Source: Taxillus chinensis
Taxonomy: Eukaryota > Streptophyta > Magnoliopsida > Santalales > Loranthaceae
NCBI GenBank assembly: GCA_023512835.1
Contig: CM042089.1
Coordinates: forward strand, 1,641,987 to 1,705,986
Length of the DNA stretch: 64,000 nt
Direction of reading: 5' to 3'
Each line of letters opens with the position of its first letter. The stretch's first letter is position 1. Of the stretch, positions 49,301 through 61,766 are shown in pieces. Both the position numbers and the translations under genes were made by a program. The notes beneath the pieces were generated by a model that was not told where the DNA came from, made no database searches, and saw only the letters and a list, made by a program, of their open reading frames with translations.

Positions 49301-50644
49301 TTCAAGAATTCCCGTCCTTCGGCGCCAAGGACCTCCAACCCCCCCCCCACCCCTCTCTCTCTCTCTGCGCCTCTCTTCTTCCCGCGCACCCCCACCGCCA
49401 AGGCCGGTTCATCAACTTCGACGACTGAGTGGGAATCGATTTCGTCCTCCAAATTGTTCCCAGGTCATCTCTCATTCGGTGCCTCACTCTCTCTAATTCT
49501 AGGCTTTTTTGTTAACTGTTGTGGATTTGGGAGATTTAGGGTTTTGATACCTGTGTGTGTGTGTGTGTGTGTGTACACACACAACTACTTTGGTTGTCAT
49601 TGTATAGCATACTTTGCATCTTGATTGCAATCATTGTGTTTATTGCACTGGTTCAGCTTTTCTTAGTTGCTTGCTGGTAACAAGTCTGTATATTTACTTT
49701 GTTTCTCTGCTGCCTTCCATTAGCTGCTGTTACTGCTGCCAATTTTAATGTGCTTGTGCGTCAGTAATTGGCACGTTAAACCGAAACCCCGAAACATGCT
49801 GTTTCACTGATTAGGATCATGCATAGTAAAAAGGGACATGTATAGTGGCTTGAAGGGGACATTTCAGCTCCGAGACCTCCTTTTGTCTTTGGATTTGGCC
49901 TCCAGTTCTGCGTCCTAATTAATGTTCAGTGTGATATTTCTCCTTTTATTTTATTTTTTTTATGGGCCATATTTCATATTCGTCTATAAGAGCCCACGCA
50001 ACCCCCCCCCTGATTTTTTCTAATTAAATTTTGCGAATATGGGTTCCAATACTACTGGCCATATTCTCTTATTAATATCATTAAATTTTTATTAATGTTT
50101 TCCTTTTCATATTGTTATCATGCCCTAGTATTTGATGCTCCATGCAAAAATAAAGCTCAATTTCTTGTAGACAGGTCTCATATTTAACGCACAAATAAAG
50201 GACACTACTGCATTTAACAGAAACGAAAGGCAACTGTGTATGGTACAACAGAGAACAGGCAAGGGTTTCTGTTGGACGCAATAGGAACCATATGGCCTAA
50301 TCCCTTTCCAAATCCCGCTATTCGCGATAACTTAATGCACCGCGTTTGTCCTTTTTTGAAAGCATTTTTTATTGTGGACTTTTGCATTCAGGTTCAGGAA
50401 GAGTTTCTTGTTTATCCAAACTGTTTTTGGGAAGCTGATGAAATGGTTACATAAATAATTTACATGCTTGTTACATAAAGAAACTTTCTGATTTTTAGAT
50501 TTTATATATTCCTTGCTTTTCCTTCACTACTTGCACTATATATATTGGTATTGCTCTGATTTTGTCCTGTCATTTTTTTCTTCATGAATACTACATTGTT
50601 TATAGAGGGTATTTTGGTAAGACTATTTTTTTTCATGTACAGTG
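49301..50644 (+). other. Probable 5' untranslated exon and leader intron of RRP42
   Basis: A C/T-rich leader-like segment at about 49320-49463 ends in TTCCCAG|GTCATC. An acceptor TACAG at 50638-50642 directly precedes the coding start. Between them is a long T-rich intron-like stretch. A telo-box-like TTTAGGGTTTT lies at 49535-49545, a motif frequent in plant ribosome-biogenesis genes. A GT microsatellite flanks 49553-49575. Confidence 0.45.
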
Positions 50645-53600
50645 ATGGTGGGACTCTCTCTGGCAGAAAGGCATTTCATACAAGGTGGTATTGCACAAGA
50701 TCTGCGGTCCGATGGTAGGAAAAGGCTGACTTACCGACCAATTTTTGTTGAAACTGGAGTCATTCCTCAGGTAGAATAGAGTTGTAGATGACTTTATTAA
50801 CTTTTAATGATATCTAGTTGGTGTGAAGTTTGTTATGCTCTTAGAATAAGTAGCTGTTATAATCTTATTATATTATTGTCTTTCATTACAGGCTAGTGGT
50901 TCAGCAAGAATCAGGATTGGCGCAACAGAAGTTATTGCCAGTGTTAAGGTATTTTGTGTTCTAATTTATAGAACACTTTATCAGTGTTGCTTTAAGATAT
51001 TCTTAACTCTTTTTATATATGATTTTGGCTATGAACTGCATCTTAGTCCTTATATCAATATTTTGATACACTACATTGCAGGCTGAACTAGGAAAACCAA
51101 ATTCATCAAATCCAGACAAGGGAAAAGTTTTTATCAATGTGGATTGTAGTCCCATTGCTGCACCAGTGTTTGAGGTAACTTTTTGATTTACTCTCTTTAC
51201 GTCCATATGGCCAGCAGTATTTGAGCCCATGTTCATGAGGTTTAATTAGGAAAAAAATGTGTTTTTTGTAGATGATTATAAAATATGATGAATAATAATG
51301 GTACAATTTAAATCTTCCTAAGAATCATTAAACTAGATGGGGATAAAAACGTAATTATAAAACGTCACTTTGGAATACCAAGTGTTGATAGATCGTTTGA
51401 AGCAATGCTTGAGGATGACTTCGAAAGTATTTACCTTTTTTTTTAAAAGTAAACACCACATGCAAATGACAGTGTTTTGCATGTGGTGAAATTAAAGAAT
51501 AGAGTAAAATCAAAGGATGAAAGGTTGAGCTCGTACTTGCGTTCTCCTCCCATGTCTCTCGTTGCATTCTCTCGCTGCACAGCTCTCGTGAAGACACCCT
51601 ATGTGTCGGCAAGTTGACAGTGGCTGGGGACGCGAAAGTGATAGCGATGGCAACATCAAGTCAGCAATGACTCTCCCTTCACGGTCTTGGCTCTTGGATG
51701 GTGTAGATATCTTGTGGAAAAACCTTAAATGTTGATGGCAGCAAGTGAGGCGATGGTGACGACTCTCCTCCCTCAGCGATAGTGGCTGCTCCTTCTTAGT
51801 GTGGTTCTTAGTCAGTATGGGTGGCATCGGATAGGTGATGACCTAATCGTCCTCCTTACTCGGTTTCTCTTCCCCACAAAAAATATATTTGATTTGATTT
51901 GATTTAGGATTTGATATGTCTGAGTTTATTCTCTCTTTCTCATACGCATATATCAATTGATTTGATTGAATTTTGATGATTTGATGTTATTATTTGAAAA
52001 TTTGATTAATGATTTAGATTCATAGATTAACTGTATATATTTGTTGGTGGTATTAAAAATTGATAGATTAATTTGTTGTAATATATATTTTTATTTCATT
52101 GCTATTTTGATAATTTGTTGTTGTGTTACTTCAATAATGGACTAATATAGTTATTTGTTTATATTAATTTTAATTAACACTTTAGTTTTGGTTGCCTTAG
52201 GAGCGCTTAAACATGCGCTTTATCATTAAGGTGTCTGAGCTCCCTCGACCCACTATGGTTTGCTCGGATGCTTTGATAACTATGGATAAAAATTGTAACT
52301 CGACTTCCAAGATAGGAGAACTGATGTGGAAAATATACCTGGTACTTTATATATAATGTAGCTGATAGATTAATATATATACCTTGTACAAGTTTTGTTT
52401 TGTTTCTGACTAATAATTTTGGAGCCCTTCCTTGGTTGGGAAAGAGGGGGTTTGGAGGTGTGGGGGACTTATTTTTTTTCTCTATGCCATTGTTACACTG
52501 AAAGTAAATTCTATATATTAAACACTACGCAGGGCAGGGGTGGTGAGGACATAGCCGCAGAGCTTTCAGTTGCCCTTCAGCAGTGTTTCTTGGGTGGTTC
52601 AAGTGGAGCAGGTACTAACACTCTCTGAAGCCATAAATCTCATCATAATTATTTCATGCAACTTCGATTTGTTTCGTTGAAAGTTTCACTATCAACAGCT
52701 CCATTTAGTGGTTTTGCTTCATTTTTGTTGATAATATGAAGCAAAAATTATAGAATGAATCTGTATCAGGGGCTGGAATTGATCTCACTTCTCTGTCAAT
52801 TGTGGAGGGAAAAATTTGTTGGGATCTTTACATTGATGGTCTTGTGGTTTGTTTGGATGGGAATTTGCTAGATGCCTTTGGTGCTGCTATCAAGGTATTC
52901 ATATTTGTTGTTGTATGCATTTCTGTGGTAACGCCAGTGAGCTTGAGGTAACGTCAAGATTGAATTGAAGTTGAAATTAAAGGATCCTTTCCTTTTTATT
53001 TTATTTTTATTTTTTTAGAATTCCTTTCCTCTTTTCATCATCCTGAAAACTATCTGATTTCAATCAATCAGTTCCGGATGTTTTTACCTTAGCCTTATAA
53101 ATATGGCGAGACTTACCATTAGGGTGCTTTTACGACCTCTGTTTAGGATGAGATTAACTGGTTAAAAATGTATTAACATACACAGCCAGTAGGATAACCC
53201 TGTAAGTTAAGGTCTTATAACAGAAATGGGATTACGTTCCTTGTGCACATGCAATCCCCACCCACACTCCAATTGATAGGCATTAATGTTACAGTATCTT
53301 TCATGATTATTCTTGACATGAAAATGTGGCTTTTTTAACTGTATAAAATTGATATGCTAGGCTGCTTTGAGCAATACAGGCATTCCAAAAGTCCAGGTTG
53401 CTGTGGGAGCCGCCAATGATGAGCAGCCAGAGCTTGATGTCAGTGATGAAGAAGTCTTACAGTTTGATACCTCTGGAGTACCCGTCATTGTTACATTAAC
53501 AAAGGTGAGGTGATGATTTACATTTACAATTCTTACCATGCTTAAATCTAGACACTAGAGTGGTAACTTCTACAATCAACCTTTTTGCCATTCCCGTTGT

Positions 53601-53845
53601 AGGTTGGGCGGCACTATATCGTTGATGCAACTTCAGAAGAGGAATCCCAGATGATGAGTTCAGCCCTCTCTGTGTCCGTTAACAGGGAGGGTCGCATATG
53701 TGGTTTGACGAAACGAGGCGGCACTGGCCTAGATCCAAGCGTGATTCTTGACATGATATCTGTGGCGAAACATGTAAGTGAGCAGCTGATTAACAAACTG
53801 GATTCTGAGATATCTGCTGCTGAGGCCTGTGAAGAAAATTCATGA
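50645..53845 (+). CDS. RRP42: Exosome complex core subunit RRP42 (RNase PH-fold, catalytically inert)
   Basis: Seven coding exons: 50645-50770, 50892-50948, 51082-51174, 52533-52611, 52770-52894, 53361-53504 and 53603-53845, 288 residues, close to the human protein's length. RRP42 is one of six RNase PH-like subunits forming the ring of the nuclear and cytoplasmic exosome, which degrades and trims RNA from the 3' end. Diagnostic parts: DLRSDGRKRLTYRPI (residues 19-33), SGSARIRIGATEVIASVKAE, VFINVDCSPIAAPVFEGRGG, DLYIDGLVVCLDGNLLDAFG, AAIKAALSNTGIPKV, PVIVTLTKVGRHYIVDATSE, SVNREGRICGLTKRGGTGLD. Phosphorolytic residues are not expected in this subunit. Intron 3 is long (51175-52532) and contains a GC-richer foreign-looking block at about 51500-51850. 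ADA2 follows on the same strand. Confidence 0.95.
51355..51880. repeat. Unidentified GC-richer insertion in RRP42 intron 3
   Basis: Within an otherwise AT-rich intron, about 51500-51850 has balanced base composition and open frames on the minus strand (85 and 105 codons) with no recognisable protein. The block is more likely an inserted repeat than an exon, since flanking RRP42 exons join in frame without it. Confidence 0.35.
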
Positions 53846-55480
53846 TGAATCTAATCCTTATCAACCTATCATCTACATGTACTAACAGGTTATGAGATAC
53901 CATGTTTTAGGCAAACTGTAGTTTCAAGGGTTAGGCGGGAATTAATTATTAGGTTTCATTTGTATTTTTTTTCTTTTTTTGGTATGTGACGTCCGGTTGG
54001 GAGACCATGAATATGAGTAATTAAATTTGACAACTCGGATAACATGGGAATTCGTTCTCGATTTGGTTTCTCTAAATCATTATTGGTATTGCTGAGGAAT
54101 TTACCAATATTAAGACAAACAATTTGGTCTTTTGGATTGTTGAAATGGTTGGGGTTTGATTTTTTTGTAGTTTGTTAAGCAGGGAATTTTTTGTTAAACT
54201 ATACGAACTACATGTAGGGTCAAGCGTTCGTTTTGTTCATTGCAAGCTTGTTTAAATTCGGATAGGTTTGATTCATTAGAATTATTTTGTATTTGATTTG
54301 ATAATTTTCTTTAAGTTTAAAATATTAAGCTTATTTTATTAATTTTTTAACAATCCCAACTACAGCTTCAGTTTCCTTAAAATTATTATTAAATTTAACT
54401 AATAAAAAATTAATATATTTATCGTTTCATTATATATAATATTAATACATCAATATAAAAAGCTAATAATATATAAATATTATTTTAAATTAATTTATAC
54501 AAACAAATTAATTCATTTGTTTTGTGCTCGCCTAAAATGAGTAAATAACTAAGTTTTTTGCTCGTTAATACTAAATAGTTCAATTGGTTCTATGTTCTCG
54601 TTTCATATCAAAATATATAAAATTGCAACACAGAAAGTTAAAGGTTTTTTAAATGATCACTGATACCTTTTTTTATGCTATATTTTTCGTTAATAATATG
54701 AAAAATGAGTTAACTTATTATTAATTTTAATATTTATGGGCTAAGTTCTATTTTATTGTCATTGATTAATTTTAATACATTAAATTATGGTCACATGTAA
54801 ATCCAATGCTCAATCATGCAATAAAATGTCCATCGAAACAAAAGTCATAATATTTGAGCAGGTGGTGGTGAGATGGGGAGCCGTCTTGGAGGAAGCAAAT
54901 TTTGTTTAAGTTTTGATTTTAAAAACAAGGAAATAAAAATAAATTATAAAGGTACTTTAGTAATTATATTAAAATTAAATGTTTTTAAGATAATGTTAAT
55001 ATTCCAATGGCAATAAAAAGTTTGATTGAGTTAATGCATGATAATAAAGATCGGCAATGTAGAAGCTAACAATTAATTAAAATTGCCGTTAAATAATATG
55101 ATCATATGAAGGTCAATTTTCCCATTATTATTATTATTATTATTATTAATTGTTTTTTAAAAGTTTCATTAACAGCGACGACGGAGGCCACAAACATCGT
55201 CGTTCAAGCGAGCGTGACCTTGAGTGGGGCCGGGTCAATCCAACTCGTAACTCAGTTTAGGAATCGGTCGCCTCGATTGGCACAGTCTTGCAAGAACAGT
55301 CCAGCCCTCCACCGTGCAGCGTCGCCCCCAATCATCAACTACAGCAGAAGAAGTTTTCAGATTCACTTTTTCTCAATTCGTTTGACAAATCGTAGAGCCC
55401 ACGTCTCAATTTAACCCGGCTGTGCTTGAATTGTATTAGCATACGCATTGGACCGGTTTTAGGGTTTTTGAATCATCCTA
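53846..55480. other. RRP42 3' flank and probable ADA2 promoter
   Basis: 53846-55100 is AT-rich with no gene. An ATT run lies at about 55123-55150. From about 55160 to 55480 the composition becomes more balanced, with CGTCG-type motifs; I read this as the promoter and transcription start area of the ADA2 gene. Confidence 0.45.
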
Positions 55481-55639
55481 GGTCTTCAAAATCATCAAAA
55501 AAAACTTCATCTTTTTTTTTTTTTTGAATCCTCAATCACGAGTCGCGGACAGCCTCATGCAATTAATCCTAGGTCCATATTGGTTGGCTCGACCCCTTCC
55601 CAGGTTTGCTTCGCGCACTGTGTTTTCCCTTTAATTTGT

Positions 55640-56455
55640 GTGCTTTGCGAGTTGAAAATGGCTTAGGCACTGTTCGGAGTCATTCAGTTTTCCCAATTTG
55701 TTCAATTTAAAATTTATGCTATGCAGTATGGTGATTGGAACCCTCTTTAGGGCCACATGATTCGTTATTTTTAACTTTTTTTTTTCGAAATTATGTGATT
55801 TGGGTGTCCAAAAGGGATGAGGCACCGTTGGGATTCATTTGATTTACCCAATTTGTCCAATTTGAAGTTTTTGTGATGTAATCAGGTGATTTGAACTCTT
55901 TTAGGACTTCATGAATCATGATTATATTATATATTAATTTTCAAAATTATGTGAGTTGGCTTGTCTAAAATGGATTAAGCACTGTTGGGATTCCTTCAAT
56001 TTTCTTCTAATTTAGTCAATTTGGATTTTATGCGATGTATCAGGTGATTTGAACTCTCACAGGGCTTCTTAAATCATGCTTTTCTTACTGTATGAAATTA
56101 TCTGTTGTTGGCTTGTCTGACTTTCCCATTCTTTTTTTTAATTTTAACTTTTTGTTTCACCCCCTCCTTACCCCTACCCCTGTCCCGGGGATGGATGGGT
56201 CGAATGCACAACCTAACCTTAGGTGGGCATGCATTCCTACCACCACGATAACCCTGCGAGGCCTTTTCCCAATTTATTCAATTTTGGGTTTCTGCCATGT
56301 AGTCAGGTGATGTGACCCTTCTAGGGCTTCATGAATCACAATATTCTTAGTTCTTAAAGCCTAATGTTATGTGGGTTGGCATGTCAAAAATAGGTTAAGC
56401 CTGTTGAAATTCATCCAATTTGAAGTTTATGCTATGTATTCAGGTGACTTTGATC
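55640..56455 (+). repeat. Five degenerate tandem repeats in the ADA2 5' region, each with a CAG|GTGA motif
   Basis: A unit of about 155 bp recurs. Its order is GTTGGCTTGTC, GGATTAAGCACTGTTGGGAT, TTCAATTT..CCAATTTGTCCA, ATTTTATGCTATGTA, TCAGGTGATTTGAAC, then AGGGCTTCATGAATCA. The TCAGGTGA-type motifs fall at about 55727, 55884, 56040, 56303 and 56441. The last is the predicted splice acceptor just before the ADA2 start codon, so the repeats multiply a 3' splice site. The fourth unit contains an unrelated C-rich insertion near 56155-56250. Confidence 0.8.
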
Positions 56456-56456
56456 A

Positions 56457-59400
56457 ATGGGCCGTTCTCGTGCAGTCCCGCATTCTGCTGATGATGATCC
56501 CAGCCAAAGGTTTGTGCACTTTGTCATCCCACACTACATTTATTATTTGTGTTTATGATTTGAGTTTTTAGATGCTTAATTTATTTTTAAGTATTAATTG
56601 TTTTTAGACTAAGGGTTGGACTGCGGTGTATATATGTGTACCTTTAGTGTGTTAATAATATGAATGAAAAAATTCCTTATTTCTCACAATTTGTATTCTT
56701 CTCACCCTTCCCCTCATGTTGGTCTCCAACGTCCACTACTGCTAAGCATTGGGCTCTCCTTTGCAAAGCCTCTCTATTGTTTGAGTTTCACTTGGCCTAA
56801 TTTCTTTGGAAGGCAAAGAAGCTCATGTTTTTTTTTCTGTCGCCTATAACCACCTTACCTATACACTTTAACCAAGTGTTTCTTGACACCACATCAACTC
56901 CCACAAGCGATAACACATGCAAATCAGTAGCATTTCTTACTCTATTCATCTTCATGTCACAACTCACTTTCTCACTCTTAAGTTTTTCTCCATTAGCCAC
57001 CTTCACATCAAACTGTTCTATGGCCAACCCTCATAGTCCTATCTTCCTTATGATATTTGCATTGATGAAATTCTGAGAGGAATCAAAATCTATTAGCATT
57101 GAAACTTTGAACTTACAATCCATGTTGTGGGCCTCATGATAAAAGGTTTCAAAACCTTGGACATGACATTCAAGGACCACTCTGCTTCACAAGTTTTTTT
57201 TCTCCCAATTTCAGCCACCCTAACTCACCTCCTCACTTGATGTGTCCCTATCATTGGTGTCATCATTATCTGATTCACTTGTGTCAATGATCCTAAATAC
57301 CTTCCCAATACGGCACCGATGGTACTTGTTGCATTTCTCCTTGCGTTTGAAACATAAGCCCTTTTTGATTCTCTTCTGAACCTCTTTCTTCGTAAATTTT
57401 TTAACATCCTTGCATTCTTCCCTGGATCCATTCTTGATAGGTCCTTTTGCTTTTGTAGAGTCTTTGTTAGATTTTGATTTGAATTTAGTACTCCCAGAAC
57501 CCTCTCTAAATGGCCTCCTTTCACTGTAGTAACTATCTTACAAAATCTCCGCAATCCTCATTGTTTCGGTCAGTTTTTGAGGTTGCTTTACTTTTATCTT
57601 CCTTGCTAACCACGGTTTCAACCCTTTAATAAAAGTTTTCACTAATTACTCTGACCAATCCCTGACCATAATATGTAATCGGCGAAACTCTTTAATATAT
57701 ACTGAAACCTTTGCTTCTTGTTTGAGCTTGGGTAGTTGCCCATTATGATTGACAACCTGGATGGTCCTCATTGAGTTAAAAAAATCCTGCTAGAAAGCTA
57801 TGCAATCCATATGTCTACCATGTTGCTCATATTGAGCATTGAGCCATCTCTGCCAGCAACCTGATTAACCCTTAACACTTATCACTTTGTATAACTGAAA
57901 GTAGTCATTCACGATCTTCTCTTTTGAAATTTGAAAAATCTATCTTTGGCTTTCTAGGACCTCAACTCTGGTGCCTTCCACTTTTCCTATCACCTTTATA
58001 TTTTGCAGCACCTTTCCTCTCCTCCATGTATCTCTACCTCAGAAACATTGTCATGCAACCAATGCCCCACCACTAATGGCTGACATTCTACTCGTCTTCC
58101 ACACTTAAACCCACCATAATTTCCAAATTTTTTAGATTTGTCTTCCTCACCTGACAGAATTCTGCCTCACGCCTTGAACTATGCGATACCTATCCATTCC
58201 CTTGAGTCTGTCTCCCTATCATTTCCCTTCCTTTGTTTTCAGCCAATTGACAATAAGTCTTTCAATTGCATCATTGTTTGACCTAATTAGATGGGCTATT
58301 GATGTCATCGGTTTGGATACGGATTTGAAAATCCAATCTTGATTGTTAATCCTCGTCTCCTCCCTTGTTTTTATTTTTATTTAATAATTGCAAAAACATG
58401 TTTCAATGAAAGCATAAAATTGTTGAGGACTTCAATTAAGATTTAATAAGAAATTAGAAAAAACCAAGTTGATTCACTCGCTTGATTGAGGGATCGATTC
58501 TCTAGAGTTAGATAACGGAATTTACATTATCCTATTCCTTGCTATTCTAAGTATTAATTTGAGAAAAGCCGAATTTTATAAAGAACCCAATGGGTCAAGT
58601 TTATTGAAATCCAAAGATAATAAAATCCTTAAAATTGTAGCCTTGATGCTTTTATATATATAGGCAAAGGACCGATATAAGCAAACCCTAATATTAATGA
58701 CTTCTTTGCTCTTAAAATAATACAAAATAAATAAATAAATAAAAGGATTGACGTCGGATGACTCTGCTGTATGATTTTGCATCTTGGCATCTGGTTGACA
58801 CATGAGTGTCGACCACTAGAGATTCATCCAGCTGGAAGCATCGGCCAACCCGAGGAGCTTTGGCCAGCAGTGTGTCATCCATTGGAGTGTCATCTAGCTG
58901 GAAGCCTCGAACAGCAAAAAGAGCTTTCGGACAGCTGTGTGTCGTCCATTGAAGTGTCAGCCAGCTGGGAGCTTTGAGCAGCAAATAGAGGGGTTTCGGC
59001 CTCCAATTGCTTTGTGCATGACATCGTCTCAACACATTCCCATTGTGTATTGATGTGTATGATAATTTATTCTATTTTTTAATATAAGAAAAAGAAATTT
59101 ATTCTAATCTTTATATATATATAGATATAAGAAAAAGAAATGTATCTAATTTACCTTCACTGCACTTCTTGTGTGTTCACATTTAAGAAGTTATCATTTT
59201 GATCCATTTATCCAAATGGAGATAAAAATATAACTTTAGGGATACATATATTATAAATTTCTGTTTTAGTCTTTCAATTATTTGAGGACATGTTTTGATA
59301 ACCATTCTTGATTTACATGCTTGTAACAAATCACTGTGCATTATTGATTTTACCTCTACTATTTAAAAGTATCTTAAGTGCAACATCTTATAAAACTGTG

Positions 59401-61766
59401 TGCTAAGAAAATTTTAAGGCACACAAGGCATTTGCTTAGGTTCTTCTTTAATTGTAATATTGTAATTTCGATGGTCTTTTACAATCTGTTTGGTATTTAG
59501 TAGGTCAAAGAGGAAAAGGACAACTCCAAGCATTGATAATTTTGAGAATGCAGCTACAGGTATGTTATTGTTAGTATGCATGTGTGTGCGCACATGTATG
59601 ATATATATATATATGTGTGTGTGTGTGTGTATAGGTATATATATAAAAAATAAGTGGCTTGAGCCATGACGATAAAAAAGTATAAGCCACAAAATACTAC
59701 CAAGTGTTTAATTGATTTTGTTTACTTTTTATGGCTTGAACCCTGTAGCAAAAAGCAAAACCCCTTTAATTGTTAATTTATTTTGTTTCCTTTTTGGGGG
59801 CTTGTTGTCTAGAAACAAATAATATATTTAATTTATAAAAATGTCCTTATGTAATGCAATCAAAAAAGTTCTTAATGATATGTTTAATACAATTTTTTAA
59901 TATTTTATCAAATTTAAATGTTAATCCTTTTTAATACATATATATTTCTTTTAAATTAAAATATTAAAATAGAAAACTAACTACCATAATAAAATAGGGT
60001 AAAAGAGAGAATAGTAAGATTCTATTAAATTTTAAATTCTATTTTCCTTTAAAATAATTTATCCAACTTTAATTGATGTTGTTAGTTTAAAATTAAATTA
60101 TTTTTACGTATATTATTTTTCAACTCTATTTATTTAAATTATTTTATTTAATATTTTATCCTAAATGTTTTTCCTTTTGTTTTTTATGTTCGTTGTTTTA
60201 ATTTTGTGTCACTTTTTTATCCTTTTTTTTGGAAAGTATAGTGATTAATAATTTTTTTGTTAAGTAAAATTTTTATTAAAAAATCAAGAACACAAGAAAT
60301 GCACAAAGAGCCAAGAACAACGAGCTTAAAAAGAGGAAAAAACAAAAAGCAAAAATAACACGCTTAAAAAAAGAAAGCATCAAAAACATCAAAAATACTA
60401 GAAAAGCGAATAATAGACAACCAATACCTATGAGAACAAAATAAAAGAATTTTAAGCTCTTCTATACTTTTTCACAATTCTCGAAAATTATATGGGCACT
60501 GGAAAATTTATGTATATTCAAAGAAAATTAAAAGAAAAAAAATTCAAAAGAACCTTCTCCAAATAAGAATTTGTCAAAATCCAAGCACACAAATAAAAAT
60601 AAGTCAAAATATACATTTGATATATAGTTTATATTTAATTTTTATGAATATTTGGTTTGATTTGTCTATGTGTTAAATTATTTGCACCATGTCGAATTCA
60701 AATATGTCTTCCATAGTTGTCAAAATGGCACCTAGGCCCGTGGCTGGCACGGCGCAATAATTACACCTCGATTGAGAAAAGCCCAATTCCAAAATTAGGC
60801 GCACACCTATTTGTGCCTGTGTTGTGCTTCATGGAAGGTAGAGGTGCTAAGAAGCAAGCACCTGAGCCACATGTGGCTCTTTTGTTGTTTTTTTTTAAAT
60901 TTTTTAAGGCACAAAATGTTGCTGTCGTGTGGGGGGAAAATCTTCAAAACCATCGCTGCATATTGTGATCCCTACTACTTTTCCTCATTTGAACATCGCT
61001 TGACTTTTGCGGCAACTTGCAATGCCCTATCTTCTCTGTTTATCGACTTGTGGTGCTTGAGGGAGCTTTAATCTCTGACATTGCTCAATTCTGTAGATCA
61101 TTTATTTTGTGGAATTTGGTTTGAGGATGTGAAAGGAATAGGGTCAAGTGATGATGAAGAACTCGTTTTGTATATTAAATTTAGTAAAATCTCAATTTTA
61201 CTATTATGCTTTCACCTAGCCATAACGATTTTGCGTAAACCCTCAATTTTGATGACAAATCTTAAAATTTATGATTAAAATATTAATTTTGATAGTGATG
61301 CATAATATCATTCTCTCTCCTTCTCATACTTTGTAATTTGCCACTTCTTGGTTGGTTAAGAAAACTTATTTTTTCAATCATATACTTATATATGGATGGA
61401 TCATGTTACCCACTGCAATTGTGCAATAACTATGTTGTGTTCATGTTTCTTTCGTTATTTCTTTCTTATCAAAACTTTAAACCTTGAATTGTGCCCCTTT
61501 AGTTTTAGCTTGCTAATGCTAATGTCTCGTGTTTCAAGTTTGCTTTCCAAATCACTGCTAAAAATTTATAAATTTTCATTCCGATAGGTCAAGGAACAAG
61601 TGATGGGAAAAGAGCATTGTACCACTGTAATTATTGCAACAAAGATATTTCAGGGAAGATCCGAATTAAGTGTGTTATGTGTCCTGATTTTGACCTTTGT
61701 GTAGAGTGCTTTTCTGTTGGAGCTGAGGTGACACCTCATAAAAGCAGTCATGCTTACAGGGTTATG
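56457..61766 (+). CDS. ADA2: Transcriptional adaptor ADA2, N-terminal exons (gene continues beyond window)
   Basis: Three coding exons are visible: 56457-56509, 59504-59559 and 61588-61766 (96 residues), joined in frame by GT..AG introns of about 3.0 and 2.0 kb. ADA2 is the adaptor of SAGA-type histone acetyltransferase complexes: it binds GCN5 and stimulates its activity in the nucleus. The start MGRSRAVPHSADDDPSQR-SKRKR matches the MGRSR... N-terminus of plant ADA2. The third exon encodes the complete ZZ zinc finger: YHCNYCNKDISGKIRIKC, CPDFDLCVECFSVGAEVTPH, HAYRVM, with the CxxC pairs and the final histidines present. The SANT and SWIRM domains must lie right of 64000; no such exon is visible in 61767-64000. 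Start chosen at the first ATG after the acceptor at 56442. I infer ADA2A because the neighbour is RRP42. Confidence 0.88.
56790..58300 (-). mobile_element. Ty3/gypsy retrotransposon remnant (gag to protease) in ADA2 intron 1
   Basis: Minus-strand reading gives gypsy-type gag at about 58000-57540 (GQLPKLKQEAKVSVYIKEFR, FIKGLKPWLARKI), then a degenerate zinc-knuckle region at 57400-57250 followed by an acidic SESDNDD linker, and a protease-proximal segment at 57027-56800 (FDVKVANGEKLKSE, LHVLSLVGVDVV, WLKCIGKVVI). Stops and frameshifts interrupt it. No LTR or primer-binding site is evident by eye. It lies opposite to the host gene. Confidence 0.72.
58806..58992. repeat. Three tandem copies of a 65-67 bp GC-richer unit
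   Basis: Phrases TGTGTCATCCATTGGAGTGT, AGCTGGAAGC and GAGCTTT..CAGC recur at about 58807, 58871 and 58938. The block lies in ADA2 intron 1 just beyond the gypsy remnant and may be part of its leader or LTR. Confidence 0.75.
59560..61587 (+). other. ADA2 intron 2
   Basis: AT-rich, with short TA and TG runs near 59600-59650. About 60720-61070 is less AT-rich and has GGCACCTAGGCCC / GGCGCACACCTA motifs, which look like part of a decayed repeat; similar GGCGCCTAAATAGGTGC sequence is in a BASS intron near 21190. Confidence 0.45.

Noticed and set aside
60717..61071. Coding exon within ADA2 intron 2
   Set aside because: The frames have no ADA2 or other recognised sequence, and ADA2 exons 2 and 3 join in frame; the GGCGC/CACCTA motifs look repeat-derived.
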